Source: Nitrosomonadales bacterium (GTDB lineage: Bacteria; Pseudomonadota; Gammaproteobacteria; Burkholderiales; Gallionellaceae). Taken from it: a stretch of DNA of 49,423 bases. The position numbers and the translations under genes are program-made. The stretch covers positions 1-49,423 of the forward strand of contig JACREC010000046.1 in the NCBI GenBank assembly GCA_016218445.1, read 5' to 3'. Positions 10,442 to 20,696 of the stretch are shown here, in pieces. The stretch's first letter is position 1. Each line of letters begins with the position of its first letter. Below the pieces are notes generated by a model. The model saw nothing but the letters and a program-made list of their open reading frames with translations. It was not told the DNA's origin and did no database searches.

Positions 10442-10639
10442 GAATCACGTTACTCCGGTTTATTGCGGGCTGATCGAATTGATCTGGGTAGCCACAAGCG
10501 GGCTGTAAACATCGGGCAGCGTCTATATTTTGGGCTGTTGCTGTCTGGCGCTACCGCGATTGTTTCCGCCGGCATTATACCAACCTATCGCACAGCGTGA
10601 TGCGCTTTGCCCGACTTGGCTTCGAACCACAGGAGGAAG

Positions 10640-10921
10640 GTGGCCGGTGAATCTTTTGTAATGCACCGGGTGCTGCTTGCGTTCCTCCGCAGCCTTGCGC
10701 TTGCTGATTTCGTGGAATGCCGCCACATGGCGGGTGACCTTGCCACTCTCGTCGCGCAGCAGCTTGATGGAAAGCCGCCCGGTGTAAAGCTCTCTGCTCT
10801 TGCGGCGGTTACAGATTTCACCACTCCAGATGCCGGTGGCGAGCAGCGTTTTCCAGGCATTGATATAAAACACCGGCGGATGGGTTTTAGAGGAAAGTAT
10901 GCGCGGGTTCTTGCAAGAACA
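10640..10921 (-). pseudogene. remnant of a PAS-domain signalling protein
   Basis: Reverse-strand reading KNPRILSSKTHPPVFYINAWKTLLATGIWSGEICNRRKSRELYTGRLSIKLLRDESGKVTRHVAAFHEISKRKAAEE resembles the PAS/PAC part of PAS-GGDEF-EAL proteins; no start upstream and no intact downstream domain. Confidence 0.7.
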
Positions 10922-10929
10922 TCATCAAT

Positions 10930-12324
10930 TTACCGCAAGTGCAGCGCCATGCGCGCCAATGCGGTCTCGCGTGGAAACAGCGCCACGACTGCATCTACCG
11001 AAGGGGTCTGGGTTTGGCCGGTGAGCATCACGCGCAACGGCATCGCCAGCCTGGGCATTTTCAAACCATGCTTGCCGACCATTTCCTTGATCGCCGCATT
11101 GATCACCGGAGCTTCCCATGTTATCTCCCTGAAGCGTTCCATCAGCTCGCGCAAGGCGGGCACCGCTTCGGCGGAGAGATGTGCATCCAGCAATTCCTTC
11201 GCGGGATGCAGGTCAATGTAAAACACTTCTGCGGCATCGGCCAGTTCGTTGAGAGTTGCGACACGCTCCTTGTAAAGCGCGATGACGGCTTCCAGCGCAG
11301 GTGCGGCGCCCACCGTTACGCCGCGCGCTTCGAGGCGCGGGTGCACCAGTGCGGCGAGGCGCGCATTGCCGGCCTGTTTCAGATAATGCTGGTTGACCCA
11401 ATTCAATTTCTCGGTGTTGAACTGCGCGGCGGACGGCGTGATGTGATCAAGATCAAACCATGAGCAGAATTGCTCCACCGAGAAAATCTCCTCGTCGCCG
11501 TGCGACCATCCCAATCGCGCCAGATAATTGATCACCGCCTCCGGCAGATAGCCGTCTTCATCGTATTGCATCACACTGACCGCGCCGTGGCGCTTGGAGA
11601 GCTTGGTGCCGTCGTCGCCGAGGATCATGGACAGGTGCGCATACTGCGGCACGGTCGCACCGAGCGCCTTAAGGATGTTGATCTGGCGCGGCGTATTGTT
11701 GACATGGTCGTCGCCGCGTATCACATGCGTGATGCCCATATCCCAGTCATCCACCACCACGCAGAAATTATAGGTGGGCGTGCCATCGGCGCGCGCAATG
11801 ACCAGATCGTCCAGTTCGCCGTTGTTGAATCCGATGTACCCTTTCACCAAATCCTTCCAGCCGACCATGCCCTGAACAGGATTCTTGAACCGCACCACCG
11901 GCGCGATGCCCGCGGGCGGCTCGGGCAGCACCTTGCCGGGTTCCGGGCGCCAGCGGCCATCGTAGCGCGGCTTCTCGCCGCGCGCGCGTTGCGCCTCGCG
12001 CATGACCTCCAGTTCTTCCGGCGGGGTGTAGCAATAATAAGCCGTGCCCTCATCCAGCATGTGCCGGATCACCGCCTTATAGCGATCCATACTGCGCATC
12101 TGGTAGAACGGGCCTTCGTCGTAATCCAGTTTGAGCCACGCCATGCCGTCGAGAATGGCCTGCACCGCCTCGGGTGTGGAGCGCTCGACATCGGTGTCCT
12201 CAATGCGCAGGATGAAAACGCCGCCATGCTTGCGGGCATAAGCCCAGGAAAACAGCGCCGTGCGGGCGCCGCCGATATGCAGGTAACCCGTCGGACTGGG
12301 CGCAAAACGAGTACGTATAGCCAT
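10930..12324 (-). CDS. gltX: glutamyl-tRNA synthetase
   Basis: [24 protein letters not shown] (HIGH), [12 protein letters not shown] (KMSKS-like). Confidence 0.96.
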   Translation of the reverse strand: MAIRTRFAPSPTGYLHIGGARTALFSWAYARKHGGVFILRIEDTDVERSTPEAVQAILDGMAWLKLDYDEGPFYQMRSMDRYKAVIRHMLDEGTAYYCYTPPEELEVMREAQRARGEKPRYDGRWRPEPGKVLPEPPAGIAPVVRFKNPVQGMVGWKDLVKGYIGFNNGELDDLVIARADGTPTYNFCVVVDDWDMGITHVIRGDDHVNNTPRQINILKALGATVPQYAHLSMILGDDGTKLSKRHGAVSVMQYDEDGYLPEAVINYLARLGWSHGDEEIFSVEQFCSWFDLDHITPSAAQFNTEKLNWVNQHYLKQAGNARLAALVHPRLEARGVTVGAAPALEAVIALYKERVATLNELADAAEVFYIDLHPAKELLDAHLSAEAVPALRELMERFREITWEAPVINAAIKEMVGKHGLKMPRLAMPLRVMLTGQTQTPSVDAVVALFPRETALARMALHLR

Positions 12325-12428
12325 GGGTTAAACCAAAAATGAAGAGCGTGTATTTTACGCCACCTTGCGTTGCGCCATAAACAATTGACTGAAAAACGCC
12401 CGGTGTGATTTAATGCGCGCCCTCGAAT

Positions 12429-12503
12429 GGGCGGTTAGCTCAGCGGTAGAGCACTGCCTTCACTCGGCAGGGGTCACTGGTTCGATCCCAGTACCGCCCA
12501 CCA
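12429..12503 (+). tRNA. tRNA-Val (CAC)
   Basis: GGGCGGT...ACCGCCCACCA acceptor; anticodon arm CTGCC-TTCACTC-GGCAG; TTCGATCC T-loop; encoded CCA. Confidence 0.93.
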
Positions 12504-12557
12504 AGTAAATCAGTGTCTTGGTTTTGACCAACACCTTGCTTCCGCATTTAACGGAAT

Positions 12558-13472
12558 TTATCGTTTCAGCACCCGCCCGGCCACGGCGTCCAGTTGCCGA
12601 ACCTTCGCCGCGTCGCGCGCTTCCGGCGCGGTAATGATGGCGTATTCCAGCACCGAGCGGCAGGAGCAGGCGTCGCCGTGGGTATCCCCGGTCACTTTCG
12701 GCGCGACTTGTTTCACCAGCGCGCGCGCCTTGTCGGCGTTTGCCAGCAGCACCTTGATGATCTGCTCCACCGTCACGTCGTCATGGTCCGGGTGCCAGCA
12801 ATCGTAATCCGTCACCATCGCCACCGTGGCGTAACACAGCTCTGCCTCGCGCGCGAGCTTGGCTTCGGGCATGTTGGTCATGCCGATCACATCACAGCCC
12901 CAGGAGCGATATAGCTCGGATTCCGCCAGGCTGGAAAACTGCGGCCCTTCCATCACCAGATAGGTGCCGCCGCGCAACGCGGTGATACCCGCTTCCTTTG
13001 CCGCCGCTTCGATATGGTCGCCCAGGCGCTTGCACACCGGGTGCGCCATGGAGACATGCGCCACCAGCCCCGTTCCGAAGAAGGATTTGTTGCGCGCGAA
13101 CGTGCGGTCTATGAATTGATCCACGATCACGAAGGTGCCGGGCTTCAGGTGTTCGCGCAACGAGCCCACCGCGCTCACCGAAATCACGTCGGTTACCCCG
13201 GCGCGTTTCAGCACATCAATATTGGCGCGGAAATTGATTTCGGAAGGCGGTATCTTGTGCCCGCGCCCGTGACGCGGCAGGAACACCATCTGCCGGCCAT
13301 TCAACTCACCGAGCAGCAACTCGTCTGAGGGCGCGCCGAACGGCGACGACACGGCTACCCAGCGTTTGTTGACCAGCCCGTCAATGTCATAGACACCGCT
13401 CCCGCCGATGATACCCAGAATGGAATTTTGTTTGGCCTTTTGCACCCCGATCTCCTCTTTTGTTTTACGCAA
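12558..13472 (-). CDS. mtnP: S-methyl-5'-thioadenosine/inosine phosphorylase family
   Basis: LGIIGGSGVYDIDGL, FLPRHGRGHKIPPSEINFRANI, YLVMEGPQFSSLAESELYRSWGCDVIGMTNMPEAKLAREAELCYA. Start uncertain. Confidence 0.88.
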   Translation of the reverse strand: MRKTKEEIGVQKAKQNSILGIIGGSGVYDIDGLVNKRWVAVSSPFGAPSDELLLGELNGRQMVFLPRHGRGHKIPPSEINFRANIDVLKRAGVTDVISVSAVGSLREHLKPGTFVIVDQFIDRTFARNKSFFGTGLVAHVSMAHPVCKRLGDHIEAAAKEAGITALRGGTYLVMEGPQFSSLAESELYRSWGCDVIGMTNMPEAKLAREAELCYATVAMVTDYDCWHPDHDDVTVEQIIKVLLANADKARALVKQVAPKVTGDTHGDACSCRSVLEYAIITAPEARDAAKVRQLDAVAGRVLKR

Positions 13473-13623
13473 TCAAATCACCTGTACGTTGCCGCTACTG
13501 TATGGGCGCGAGTGTCAATCCCACGTCAAACTTGTTGGGCGCCTCTAAAAATTGCCCGTAAAATTCACCGCATCAGTCAGCATGACGATGCAGGGAAACG
13601 TTATGGAGTAGTGCAACCACGAA

Positions 13624-13652
13624 TTAAAAATTAGCCAGCGCAAGACTGGCTA
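13624..13652 (-). terminator. intrinsic terminator for the Sel1-repeat gene
   Basis: Minus strand AGCCAG-TCTTGCG-CTGGCT followed by AATTTTTAA, just downstream of stop at 13671. Confidence 0.55.
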
Positions 13653-13670
13653 GTAGCATGTTCACTCTCG

Positions 13671-14174
13671 CTAACAGCCCTTGAACTTTTTAGCGGTGCA
13701 TTTTTTGGCGAGTTCCTGCGCTTTGGCAATTTGGGTGGCAGTCATGGACTTTGCAATTGAATCGCGATCTACAATTAATTCTTTCCGGACTTCACTGTCA
13801 GCATTGGCAATCGCAATATTGAACCACATATGCGACTGAACGTAATCCTGAGGAACACCTTTTCCACCGGCATACATCCATCCGAGGTTGAATTGTGCCA
13901 AAGCATTGCCCTGTTCTGCGGCCAGCCGATACCACTTCCTTGCCTCTTTGTAATCCTGAGGAACACCTCTCCCGGTGCGATACATCACCCCAAGGTTGTA
14001 TTGTGCTTCAGCGTTTCCCTTTTTTGCCAGGGGGGTGTACAACTTTGCGGCTTGTTCATAATCACCCGCATCGTATGCACGTTTTGCATCTGGTGACGGA
14101 TCGGCCATTGCCTGTCCGGTCAACGCAAACAAGCACCCACAAACCAACAACATATGTCTTAGCAATTGATTCAT
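13671..14174 (-). CDS. secreted Sel1/TPR-like repeat protein
   Basis: Signal peptide MNQLLRHMLLVCGCLFALTGQAMA; Sel1 repeats AQYNLGVMYRTGRGVPQDYKEARKWYRLAAEQGNALAQFNLGWMYAGGKGVPQDY. Confidence 0.85.
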   Translation of the reverse strand: MNQLLRHMLLVCGCLFALTGQAMADPSPDAKRAYDAGDYEQAAKLYTPLAKKGNAEAQYNLGVMYRTGRGVPQDYKEARKWYRLAAEQGNALAQFNLGWMYAGGKGVPQDYVQSHMWFNIAIANADSEVRKELIVDRDSIAKSMTATQIAKAQELAKKCTAKKFKGC

Positions 14175-14353
14175 TTTCGTTATCCTCTTATCGACGCAGA
14201 ACCTTGAGTGCAAGCTACGCCCCTGCCGCCCATTAATCAATATGCCAGATTATCCAGACAATCTTTTTACCACGGATTCACGTTCTCAAGATTACAGTAA
14301 TTGACCCTGATCAATCACGAAAATAATCGCAAAATCGGATACCATAGTCAACC

Positions 14354-15337
14354 ATGAATCATTTTCTTGCGGGTGATATTGGCGGCACCAAGACGCTGCT
14401 GCAGATCAGTGCGGCAGACAGGGCGCGCGAACCGTTGCTGCAAAAATCCTACCCCAGCACCGGATACGCCGGACTTGCGGAAATTCTGGATGAATTCTTG
14501 CGCGAGGCAGATGTATCCGACATCGCCGCTGCCTGTTTTGCGCTGGCTTGCCCCGTTTCCGGCAGGCGGGTAAAGCTGACCAATCTGCCGTGGGAGGTGG
14601 ATGCGGATGAGATTGCCGCGCGCTTTGCCATTGGCCGCGTATCGTTGATCAACGATTTCGAGGCCGTGGGGCTGGGTATCGCGGCCTTGCAGCCGGATGA
14701 CCTGCTGATCTTGCAACCCGGCGAACCGCAAGCGCAAGGCGTACGCATTGTGGTCGGTGCGGGTACCGGGCTGGGGGTGGCGTGGTTGTCCTGGCAGGGG
14801 GATGGTTATGCGGTACACCCATCGGAAGGCGGGCATATGGATTTTGCCCCGGCCGATGCCATCCAATATGAACTATTGCAGTATTTGCAGCAACGCCACG
14901 GCCATGTTTCCTATGAGCGCATTGTTTCCGGCCCCGGACTGGTGGCGACGTTTGAGTTTCTGCGTGACACGGGTCGGGGCATCCCATCGGCGCAACTTGT
15001 TGCGGCGATGGGGAGGGGAGATGCCGCGACTGCGCTAACGCAATTTGCGCAGCTGGGTGATGAACCCATCGCACGCATGGCGCTGGATTTGTTCCTCCGG
15101 ATTTATGGCGCATTTGTGGGCAATGTGGCGCTTGCCGCGCTGCCGCGCGCGGGTATTTATGTGGCAGGTGGGGTCGCGGCAAAAGTTGCTGCAACCGTAC
15201 AGCAAGGAGCGTTCCTGCGCGCCTTCCTGGACAAGGGGCGCTTTACCGGGCTGCTCGAAACCCTGCCGTTGCACATCGTGACCAACCCGCAGGTCGGCTT
15301 GCTGGGTGCTGGCCTGACTGCACAACGCATGGTCTGA
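14354..15337 (+). CDS. glk: glucokinase
   Basis: FLAGDIGGTKTLL, LINDFEAVGLGIAAL, GAGTGLGVAWL, SEGGHMDFAP. Confidence 0.92.
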   Translation: MNHFLAGDIGGTKTLLQISAADRAREPLLQKSYPSTGYAGLAEILDEFLREADVSDIAAACFALACPVSGRRVKLTNLPWEVDADEIAARFAIGRVSLINDFEAVGLGIAALQPDDLLILQPGEPQAQGVRIVVGAGTGLGVAWLSWQGDGYAVHPSEGGHMDFAPADAIQYELLQYLQQRHGHVSYERIVSGPGLVATFEFLRDTGRGIPSAQLVAAMGRGDAATALTQFAQLGDEPIARMALDLFLRIYGAFVGNVALAALPRAGIYVAGGVAAKVAATVQQGAFLRAFLDKGRFTGLLETLPLHIVTNPQVGLLGAGLTAQRMV

Positions 15338-15340
15338 GGC

Positions 15341-15778
15341 ATGGCATCAGTCGAAAAATCGGTGCTGGTCCCGTATAGTGCGGAACAGATGTTTGCGCTG
15401 GTGGATAATGTGGCGGACTACCCGAAGTTCCTCCCCTGGTGCGGCGGGGCCAGCGTCACTTCGGTGGATGGCGACACCGTGCATGCGACGGTGCATATTG
15501 ATTATCACCACATCAAGCAGAGTTTCACCACGGAGAATGTGCGCCAGGCTCCCCATTGCATTGACATCACGCTGAAGGACGGGCCGTTTAAGCATCTCGA
15601 CGGCGGCTGGCATTTCATACCGCTTTCCGAATCTGCCTGTAAAATAGAGCTTCAGTTGCATTATGAGTTTTCCCACAAGCTGCTGGAAAAAGTGTTAGGC
15701 CCCATTTTTCATTACATTACCAACAGTTTTGTGGATGCTTTTGTCCACCGTGCAGAAAAGGTTTATGCGAGCAAATGA
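15341..15778 (+). CDS. RatA/COQ10-like START domain protein
   Basis: SVEKSVLVPYSAEQMFALVDNVADYPKFLPWCGGASV; YEFSHKLLEKVLGPIFHYITNSFVDAFVHRAEKVY. Confidence 0.88.
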   Translation: MASVEKSVLVPYSAEQMFALVDNVADYPKFLPWCGGASVTSVDGDTVHATVHIDYHHIKQSFTTENVRQAPHCIDITLKDGPFKHLDGGWHFIPLSESACKIELQLHYEFSHKLLEKVLGPIFHYITNSFVDAFVHRAEKVYASK

Positions 15779-16092
15779 GCGACAGGATCAACATTGAAGT
15801 GGTGTATGCGTTGCCGCACGAGCAGATATTGCTGAAGCTGCAAACGCCGCAACACACCACCGTGGCCGAGGCAATCAAGCTGTCCGGCGTTCTGGAAAAG
15901 CACCCGGAGATCGACTTGGCCACAAATAAACTAGGCATCTACGGGAAATTGGCCAAGGCAGATGCGGTGTTGCGTGATAAGGATCGCATAGAGGTTTATC
16001 GCCCGCTGCTTGCCGACCCGAAAGAAGTGCGCCGCAAACGGGCGGAAGAAGGCAAGGCCATGAAGAGGGGCGGCGGCGAAGCCGCTGCTTGA
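15775..16092 (+). CDS. RnfH (RatB) family ubiquitin-like protein
   Basis: INIEVVYALPHEQILLKLQ...GIYGKLAKADAVLRDKDRIEVYRPLLADPKEVRRKRAEEG; ATGA overlap with ratA-like gene. Confidence 0.88.
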   Translation: MSDRINIEVVYALPHEQILLKLQTPQHTTVAEAIKLSGVLEKHPEIDLATNKLGIYGKLAKADAVLRDKDRIEVYRPLLADPKEVRRKRAEEGKAMKRGGGEAAA

Positions 16093-16097
16093 TTGCC

Positions 16098-16949
16098 ATG
16101 CTTGATTACGACCTGCATTGCCATTCCACCGTTTCCGATGGATTGCTGACGCCAACCGATTTGGTGGCGAGGGCTGCCGGGCGCGGGGTGAAATTTCTTG
16201 CGTTGACCGACCACGACGATGTCGCCGGCTTGGCCGAGGCGGCGGAAGCCGCTGCACGGCACGGTATCCAGTTCATCAACGGTGTGGAGATTTCGGTGAG
16301 CTGGCGCAGCCACACCCTGCATATCGTCGGACTGCGCATTGATCCCGCCTATGCGCCCCTGGCAGAAGGCTTGCGCACCATCCGCAACGGGCGCGGCGCA
16401 CGGGCGCAACTGATGGCCGAGTCGCTGGCCAAGGCTGGAATCGGCGGGGCGCTGGAAGGCGCCTACCGTTATGCGGGCAACCCGAGCATCATCGGACGCA
16501 CGCACTTTGCCCGTTTTCTGGTGGAGAGCGGCTATTCCAGGGATGTGCGCAGCGTGTTCAATAATTACCTGGTCAAGGGTAAGCCGGGCTATGTGTCGCA
16601 TCAATGGGCAGCGTTGCCGGACACTGTCAGCTGGATACGCGGCAGCGGCGGTGTCGCTGTGCTGGCGCACCCGGGCCGCTACACTTCCGGGCGCAAGCAT
16701 ATGGGCAGCACGACCCTGCGTGAGCTGCTGCGCGAATTTACCGATTTGGGCGGGCAGGGGATCGAGGTGGTGAGCGGCGCCCACACGCCAGAGCAATATG
16801 CCGAGTTTGCCCGTTACGCCCAGGAGTTCGGCTTGTACGCATCGTGCGGCTCGGATTTTCACGGCCCCGGCGAAAGCTACCGCGACCTGGGAGGCTTGCC
16901 CGATTTTCCGCTGGGCTGCCGTCCGGTGTGGCAGTTGTGGGAAAATTGA
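16098..16949 (+). CDS. PHP-domain phosphoesterase (3',5'-nucleoside bisphosphate phosphatase type)
   Basis: DYDLHCHSTVSDGLLTP, ALTDHDDVAGLAEA, SCGSDFHGPG. ATG 16098 preferred over TTG 16089. Confidence 0.88.
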   Translation: MLDYDLHCHSTVSDGLLTPTDLVARAAGRGVKFLALTDHDDVAGLAEAAEAAARHGIQFINGVEISVSWRSHTLHIVGLRIDPAYAPLAEGLRTIRNGRGARAQLMAESLAKAGIGGALEGAYRYAGNPSIIGRTHFARFLVESGYSRDVRSVFNNYLVKGKPGYVSHQWAALPDTVSWIRGSGGVAVLAHPGRYTSGRKHMGSTTLRELLREFTDLGGQGIEVVSGAHTPEQYAEFARYAQEFGLYASCGSDFHGPGESYRDLGGLPDFPLGCRPVWQLWEN

Positions 16950-16960
16950 ATAATAACTGC

Positions 16961-17010
16961 GTGATTGGTGATAAGTGATGGGTGATTCACCTAGCCTCGT
17001 CACTTTTCAC
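16961..17010. repeat. quasi-palindromic element built from GTGATWRGTGA words
   Basis: gtgattggtgataagtgatgggtgattcacctagcctcgtcacttttcac. Confidence 0.5.
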
Positions 17011-17024
17011 TTGGCTCTAATAAC

Positions 17025-17669
17025 ATGACACAATTTTTTTCCATCCACCCGGACAATCCGCAGCCGCGCCTGATCAGGCAGGCTGCGGCCATGGTGCGCG
17101 ATGGCGCGGTAATCGTGTATCCCACTGATTCCTGCTACGCACTGGGTTGCCATTCCAGCGACAAGACCGCAATGGCGCGTATCCTCCAGATACGCGGTCT
17201 GGATGAAAACCACTACATGACGCTGATGTGCCGCGACCTGTCCGAACTTGGCCGTTACGCGCGGGTGGACAACGTGCAATTCCGCCTGCTGAAGAACAAT
17301 ACGCCGGGCAACTACACCTTCATCCTCGAAGCTACCAGGGAAGTGCATAAGCGCCTGCAAAATCCCAAGCGCAACACTGTCGGCATTCGTATTCCCGACC
17401 ATCCGGTGGCGCTGGCGCTGCTGGAAGAACTGGGCGAGCCCCTGTTAAGCTCCACCCTGATCCTGCCGGGTGAAGCGCTTCCCCTGAGCGATGCGGATGA
17501 AATCCGTGACCGTCTTGATCGCCGGGTTGACCTGGTGCTGGATGGCGGTGCGGCCGGACTGGAGATGACAACGGTGATCGACCTGACCGGCGAGACTCCC
17601 GTGCTGGTGCGGCGCGGCAAGGGGAATGTTGCCCCGTTTGAAATTGCCAATTTGGAAATTGAGAAATAA
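17025..17669 (+). CDS. YciO/Sua5 family threonylcarbamoyl-AMP synthase-like protein
   Basis: DGAVIVYPTDSCYALGC, TRYVHKRL-like stretch REVHKRLQNPKRNTVGIRIPDHPVALALLEELGEPLLSSTL. Confidence 0.88.
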   Translation: MTQFFSIHPDNPQPRLIRQAAAMVRDGAVIVYPTDSCYALGCHSSDKTAMARILQIRGLDENHYMTLMCRDLSELGRYARVDNVQFRLLKNNTPGNYTFILEATREVHKRLQNPKRNTVGIRIPDHPVALALLEELGEPLLSSTLILPGEALPLSDADEIRDRLDRRVDLVLDGGAAGLEMTTVIDLTGETPVLVRRGKGNVAPFEIANLEIEK

Positions 17670-18317
17670 ATGCAGTTCGACCAACTGATCCAGACTGTCG
17701 CCGTCGCGGCCATTCCCATCGTTTTTGCCATTACCCTGCATGAGGCGGCGCACGGTTATGTGGCGCGGCATTTCGGCGATATGACGGCTTATCGGCAGGG
17801 CCGTATCAGCCTCAACCCGATGCGCCATATTGACCCCGTGGGCACTATCCTGCTGCCCTTGTTGACACTGTGGCTGGGCGGCATCCTGTTCGGCTGGGCC
17901 AAGCCGGTGCCGGTCAACTTCGGTGCGTTGCGCCGTCCCAAACAGGATATGCTGTGGGTGGCGCTGGCAGGCCCCGCAGCTAACCTGTTTATGGCGCTGT
18001 GCTGGGGGTTGCTGGCAAAACTGGCATGGTCGTTTCCGGGCAACTATTTCGCCGAGCCGCTGCTGGAAATGGCGCGGATTGGGATTAAAATCAATGTCGT
18101 CCTGATCGCGCTGAATCTGCTGCCCCTGCCGCCGCTGGATGGCGGGCGCATTGCCGTCAGCATGTTGCCGCACCGGCAGGCGTACAAGCTGGCGATGCTG
18201 GAGCCATATGGCATGTTCATCCTGATTTTCATGGCGTTTACGCCGCTGCTGGGCTGGATACTGATGCCGCCGATAGTCGGGCTGATGCGCTTGATAAGTT
18301 TTATTTTTGGATTGTGA
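17670..18317 (+). CDS. site-2 protease family (M50) membrane protein
   Basis: AITLHEAAHGYVARHFGD (HExxH-like), LPLPPLDGGRI. Confidence 0.9.
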   Translation: MQFDQLIQTVAVAAIPIVFAITLHEAAHGYVARHFGDMTAYRQGRISLNPMRHIDPVGTILLPLLTLWLGGILFGWAKPVPVNFGALRRPKQDMLWVALAGPAANLFMALCWGLLAKLAWSFPGNYFAEPLLEMARIGIKINVVLIALNLLPLPPLDGGRIAVSMLPHRQAYKLAMLEPYGMFILIFMAFTPLLGWILMPPIVGLMRLISFIFGL

Positions 18318-18323
18318 AAAACC

Positions 18324-19526
18324 ATGTTTGCTGATCGCGTGTTATCCGGGATGCGTCCCACCGGAAGTTTGCATCTGGGGCATTACCACGGCGTGCTGAA
18401 AAACTGGGTGGTGATGCAACAGGAATTCGAATGCCTGTTCTTTGTCGCCGACTGGCATGCGCTGACCACGCATTACGACACCCCGCAGATCATCGAACAA
18501 AACGTGTGGGACATGGTGATAGACTGGCTGGCCGCAGGCGTTGACCCTGCGCGTGCCACGCTGTTCATCCAGTCGAGGGTGCCGGAACACGCCGAACTGC
18601 ACCTGCTGCTTTCCATGATCACGCCGCTGGGCTGGCTGGAACGCGTGCCGACCTACAAGGACCAGCAGGAGAAGTTGTCGGACAAGGATCTGGGCACTTA
18701 TGGTTTTCTCGGCTATCCGTTGCTGCAAAGCGCGGACATTTTGATTTATCGCGCCACCCATGTGCCGGTGGGCGAAGACCAGGTGCCGCATATCGAATTT
18801 ACCCGCGAGATTGCGCGCCGCTTTAACCACATCTATGGACGCGAACCCGGCTTTGAGGAAAAGGCCGAAGCGGCGGTTAAAAAACTCGGGAGCAAGAAGG
18901 CCAGGCTGTATGCTGAACTGCGGGCGCGTTTTCAGGAGCAGGGTGACGACGCAGCGCTGGAGTCCGCCAAATCCTTGCTGGATGAGCAGCAGAGCCTCAG
19001 CATGGGTGACCGCGAGCGCCTGTTCGGCTACCTCGAAGGCGGCGGCAAGATGATCCTGTCCGAGCCGGAGGCCATGCTCACCGCGGCCTCGAAGATGCCC
19101 GGACTGGACGGGCAGAAAATGTCCAAGTCGTACAACAACACCATCACCCTGCGCGAAGACGAAGCCAGCGTGACCAAAAAGATCCGCACCATGCCGACCG
19201 ACCCGGCGCGCGTGCGCCGCACCGATCCCGGCACCCCGGAAAAATGCCCGGTATGGCCGCTGCACCAGGTGTATTCCAGCGAGGACACCAAACAATGGGT
19301 GCAGCGGGGCTGCACCACCGCCGGTATCGGCTGCCTCGAATGCAAGCAGCCGGTGATAGATGCGGTGCTGGAAGAGCAGAAGCCGATGCGCGAACGCGCC
19401 CAGCAATACCTGGACGACCCGACGCTGGTGCGCAACATCATCGCCGACGGTTGCGAGAAGGCGCGCAGGCTGGCAGGCGAGACCATGCGCGATGTGCGCG
19501 AGGCGATGGGGCTGAGTTACAGTTAG
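18324..19526 (+). CDS. trpS: tryptophanyl-tRNA synthetase
   Basis: SGMRPTGSLHLGHYHGVLKNW, VGEDQVPHIEFTREIARRFN, DGQKMSKSYNNTI. Confidence 0.95.
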   Translation: MFADRVLSGMRPTGSLHLGHYHGVLKNWVVMQQEFECLFFVADWHALTTHYDTPQIIEQNVWDMVIDWLAAGVDPARATLFIQSRVPEHAELHLLLSMITPLGWLERVPTYKDQQEKLSDKDLGTYGFLGYPLLQSADILIYRATHVPVGEDQVPHIEFTREIARRFNHIYGREPGFEEKAEAAVKKLGSKKARLYAELRARFQEQGDDAALESAKSLLDEQQSLSMGDRERLFGYLEGGGKMILSEPEAMLTAASKMPGLDGQKMSKSYNNTITLREDEASVTKKIRTMPTDPARVRRTDPGTPEKCPVWPLHQVYSSEDTKQWVQRGCTTAGIGCLECKQPVIDAVLEEQKPMRERAQQYLDDPTLVRNIIADGCEKARRLAGETMRDVREAMGLSYS

Positions 19527-19544
19527 GCGGGGCTAAGCGCGATT

Positions 19545-19889
19545 ATGCTTTATTATGCGACCAAAGTTTTGTTGACTGCCGGGCTGATCGTATTGATCAG
19601 CGAGGTGGTCAAACGCAGCAGCATGTTTGGCGCATTGCTCGCTTCGGTACCGTTGACTTCACTGGTGGTAATGATCTGGCTATATATCGAAACCGGCGAT
19701 GAACAGAAGATATCGGCATTCTCCCTCAATGTTTTTTGGCTGGTCATCCCATCACTGGCGCTGTTCCTGGTGTTGCCGTTGATGATTAAATTCGGCTGGG
19801 GATTCTGGCTGAGCGTGACGGCGGCTGTGCTGGCAACGATAGCCTGTTATGGCTTGATGTTGTCCATACTGAAGCAATTTGGCATATAG
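19545..19889 (+). CDS. small membrane protein, DUF3147-like
   Basis: Four hydrophobic segments; VLLTAGLIVLISEVVKRSSMFGALLASVPLTSLVVMIWLYIETGD. Confidence 0.7.
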   Translation: MLYYATKVLLTAGLIVLISEVVKRSSMFGALLASVPLTSLVVMIWLYIETGDEQKISAFSLNVFWLVIPSLALFLVLPLMIKFGWGFWLSVTAAVLATIACYGLMLSILKQFGI

Positions 19890-20696
19890 GTGCAGCCCGT
19901 GAATGACCTGATACAACCCGTTGCACGCATCCACGGCGAACCGTTGCTGGAGATGCCGCATGATCTGTATATCCCGCCGGATGCGCTGGAGCTGGTGCTG
20001 GAAACTTTTCAGGGGCCGCTCGACCTGTTGCTGTACCTGATCCGCAGGCACAACCTGGATGTGCTCGACATCCCGATGGCGCAGTTGACGCAGCAATACA
20101 TGAGCTATATCGAGATCATGCAGCGCAACCGTCTGGAACTGGCCGCCGAGTACTTGCTGATGGCGGCGGTGCTGATCGAGATCAAGTCGCGCATGTTGCT
20201 GCCGCATCCGCCCAAGGTCAGCGAGGAAGGCGTGGAAGACCCGCGCGCCGAGTTGATGCGCCGCCTGCTCGAATACGAACAGATGAAGCTCGCCGCGCAG
20301 AAACTGAACGAATTGCCGCAGGCCGGACGCGATTTCGAGCTGGTGCAGGTGTTGATCGAACACACGGTGGAGCAGCGCCTGCCCAACGTCGCCGTGGAGG
20401 ATTTGCGCCAGGCATGGCTGGCGTTGCTGGCGCGCGCGAAGCTGAATGCGCACCACAAGGTGCGGCGCGAGGAATTGTCGGTGCGCGAACAGATGACGCG
20501 CCTGTTGCGCCAGTTGCGGCACGGCGAATTCGAGGTGTTCGAAAATCTGTTCGATGTGAGCGGCGGCATTCCGCAACTGGTTGTTACTTTTATCGCGATT
20601 CTGGAACTGGCAAAAGAAACCTTGGTTGAAATCACACAATCCGAAACACTGGGGAACATCTATGTCCGAGCAAGCCGTAGCCTTACCGCAATCTGA
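19890..20696 (+). CDS. scpA: segregation and condensation protein A
   Basis: FQGPLDLLLYLIRRHNLDVLDIPMAQLTQQYMSYI; GTG start. Confidence 0.93.
   Translation: MQPVNDLIQPVARIHGEPLLEMPHDLYIPPDALELVLETFQGPLDLLLYLIRRHNLDVLDIPMAQLTQQYMSYIEIMQRNRLELAAEYLLMAAVLIEIKSRMLLPHPPKVSEEGVEDPRAELMRRLLEYEQMKLAAQKLNELPQAGRDFELVQVLIEHTVEQRLPNVAVEDLRQAWLALLARAKLNAHHKVRREELSVREQMTRLLRQLRHGEFEVFENLFDVSGGIPQLVVTFIAILELAKETLVEITQSETLGNIYVRASRSLTAI

Noticed and set aside
15341-16092. RatA/RnfH pair as an active toxin-antitoxin system
   Set aside because: Common conserved pair with housekeeping-like roles (COQ10-like START protein plus ubiquitin-like RnfH); nothing unusual here.
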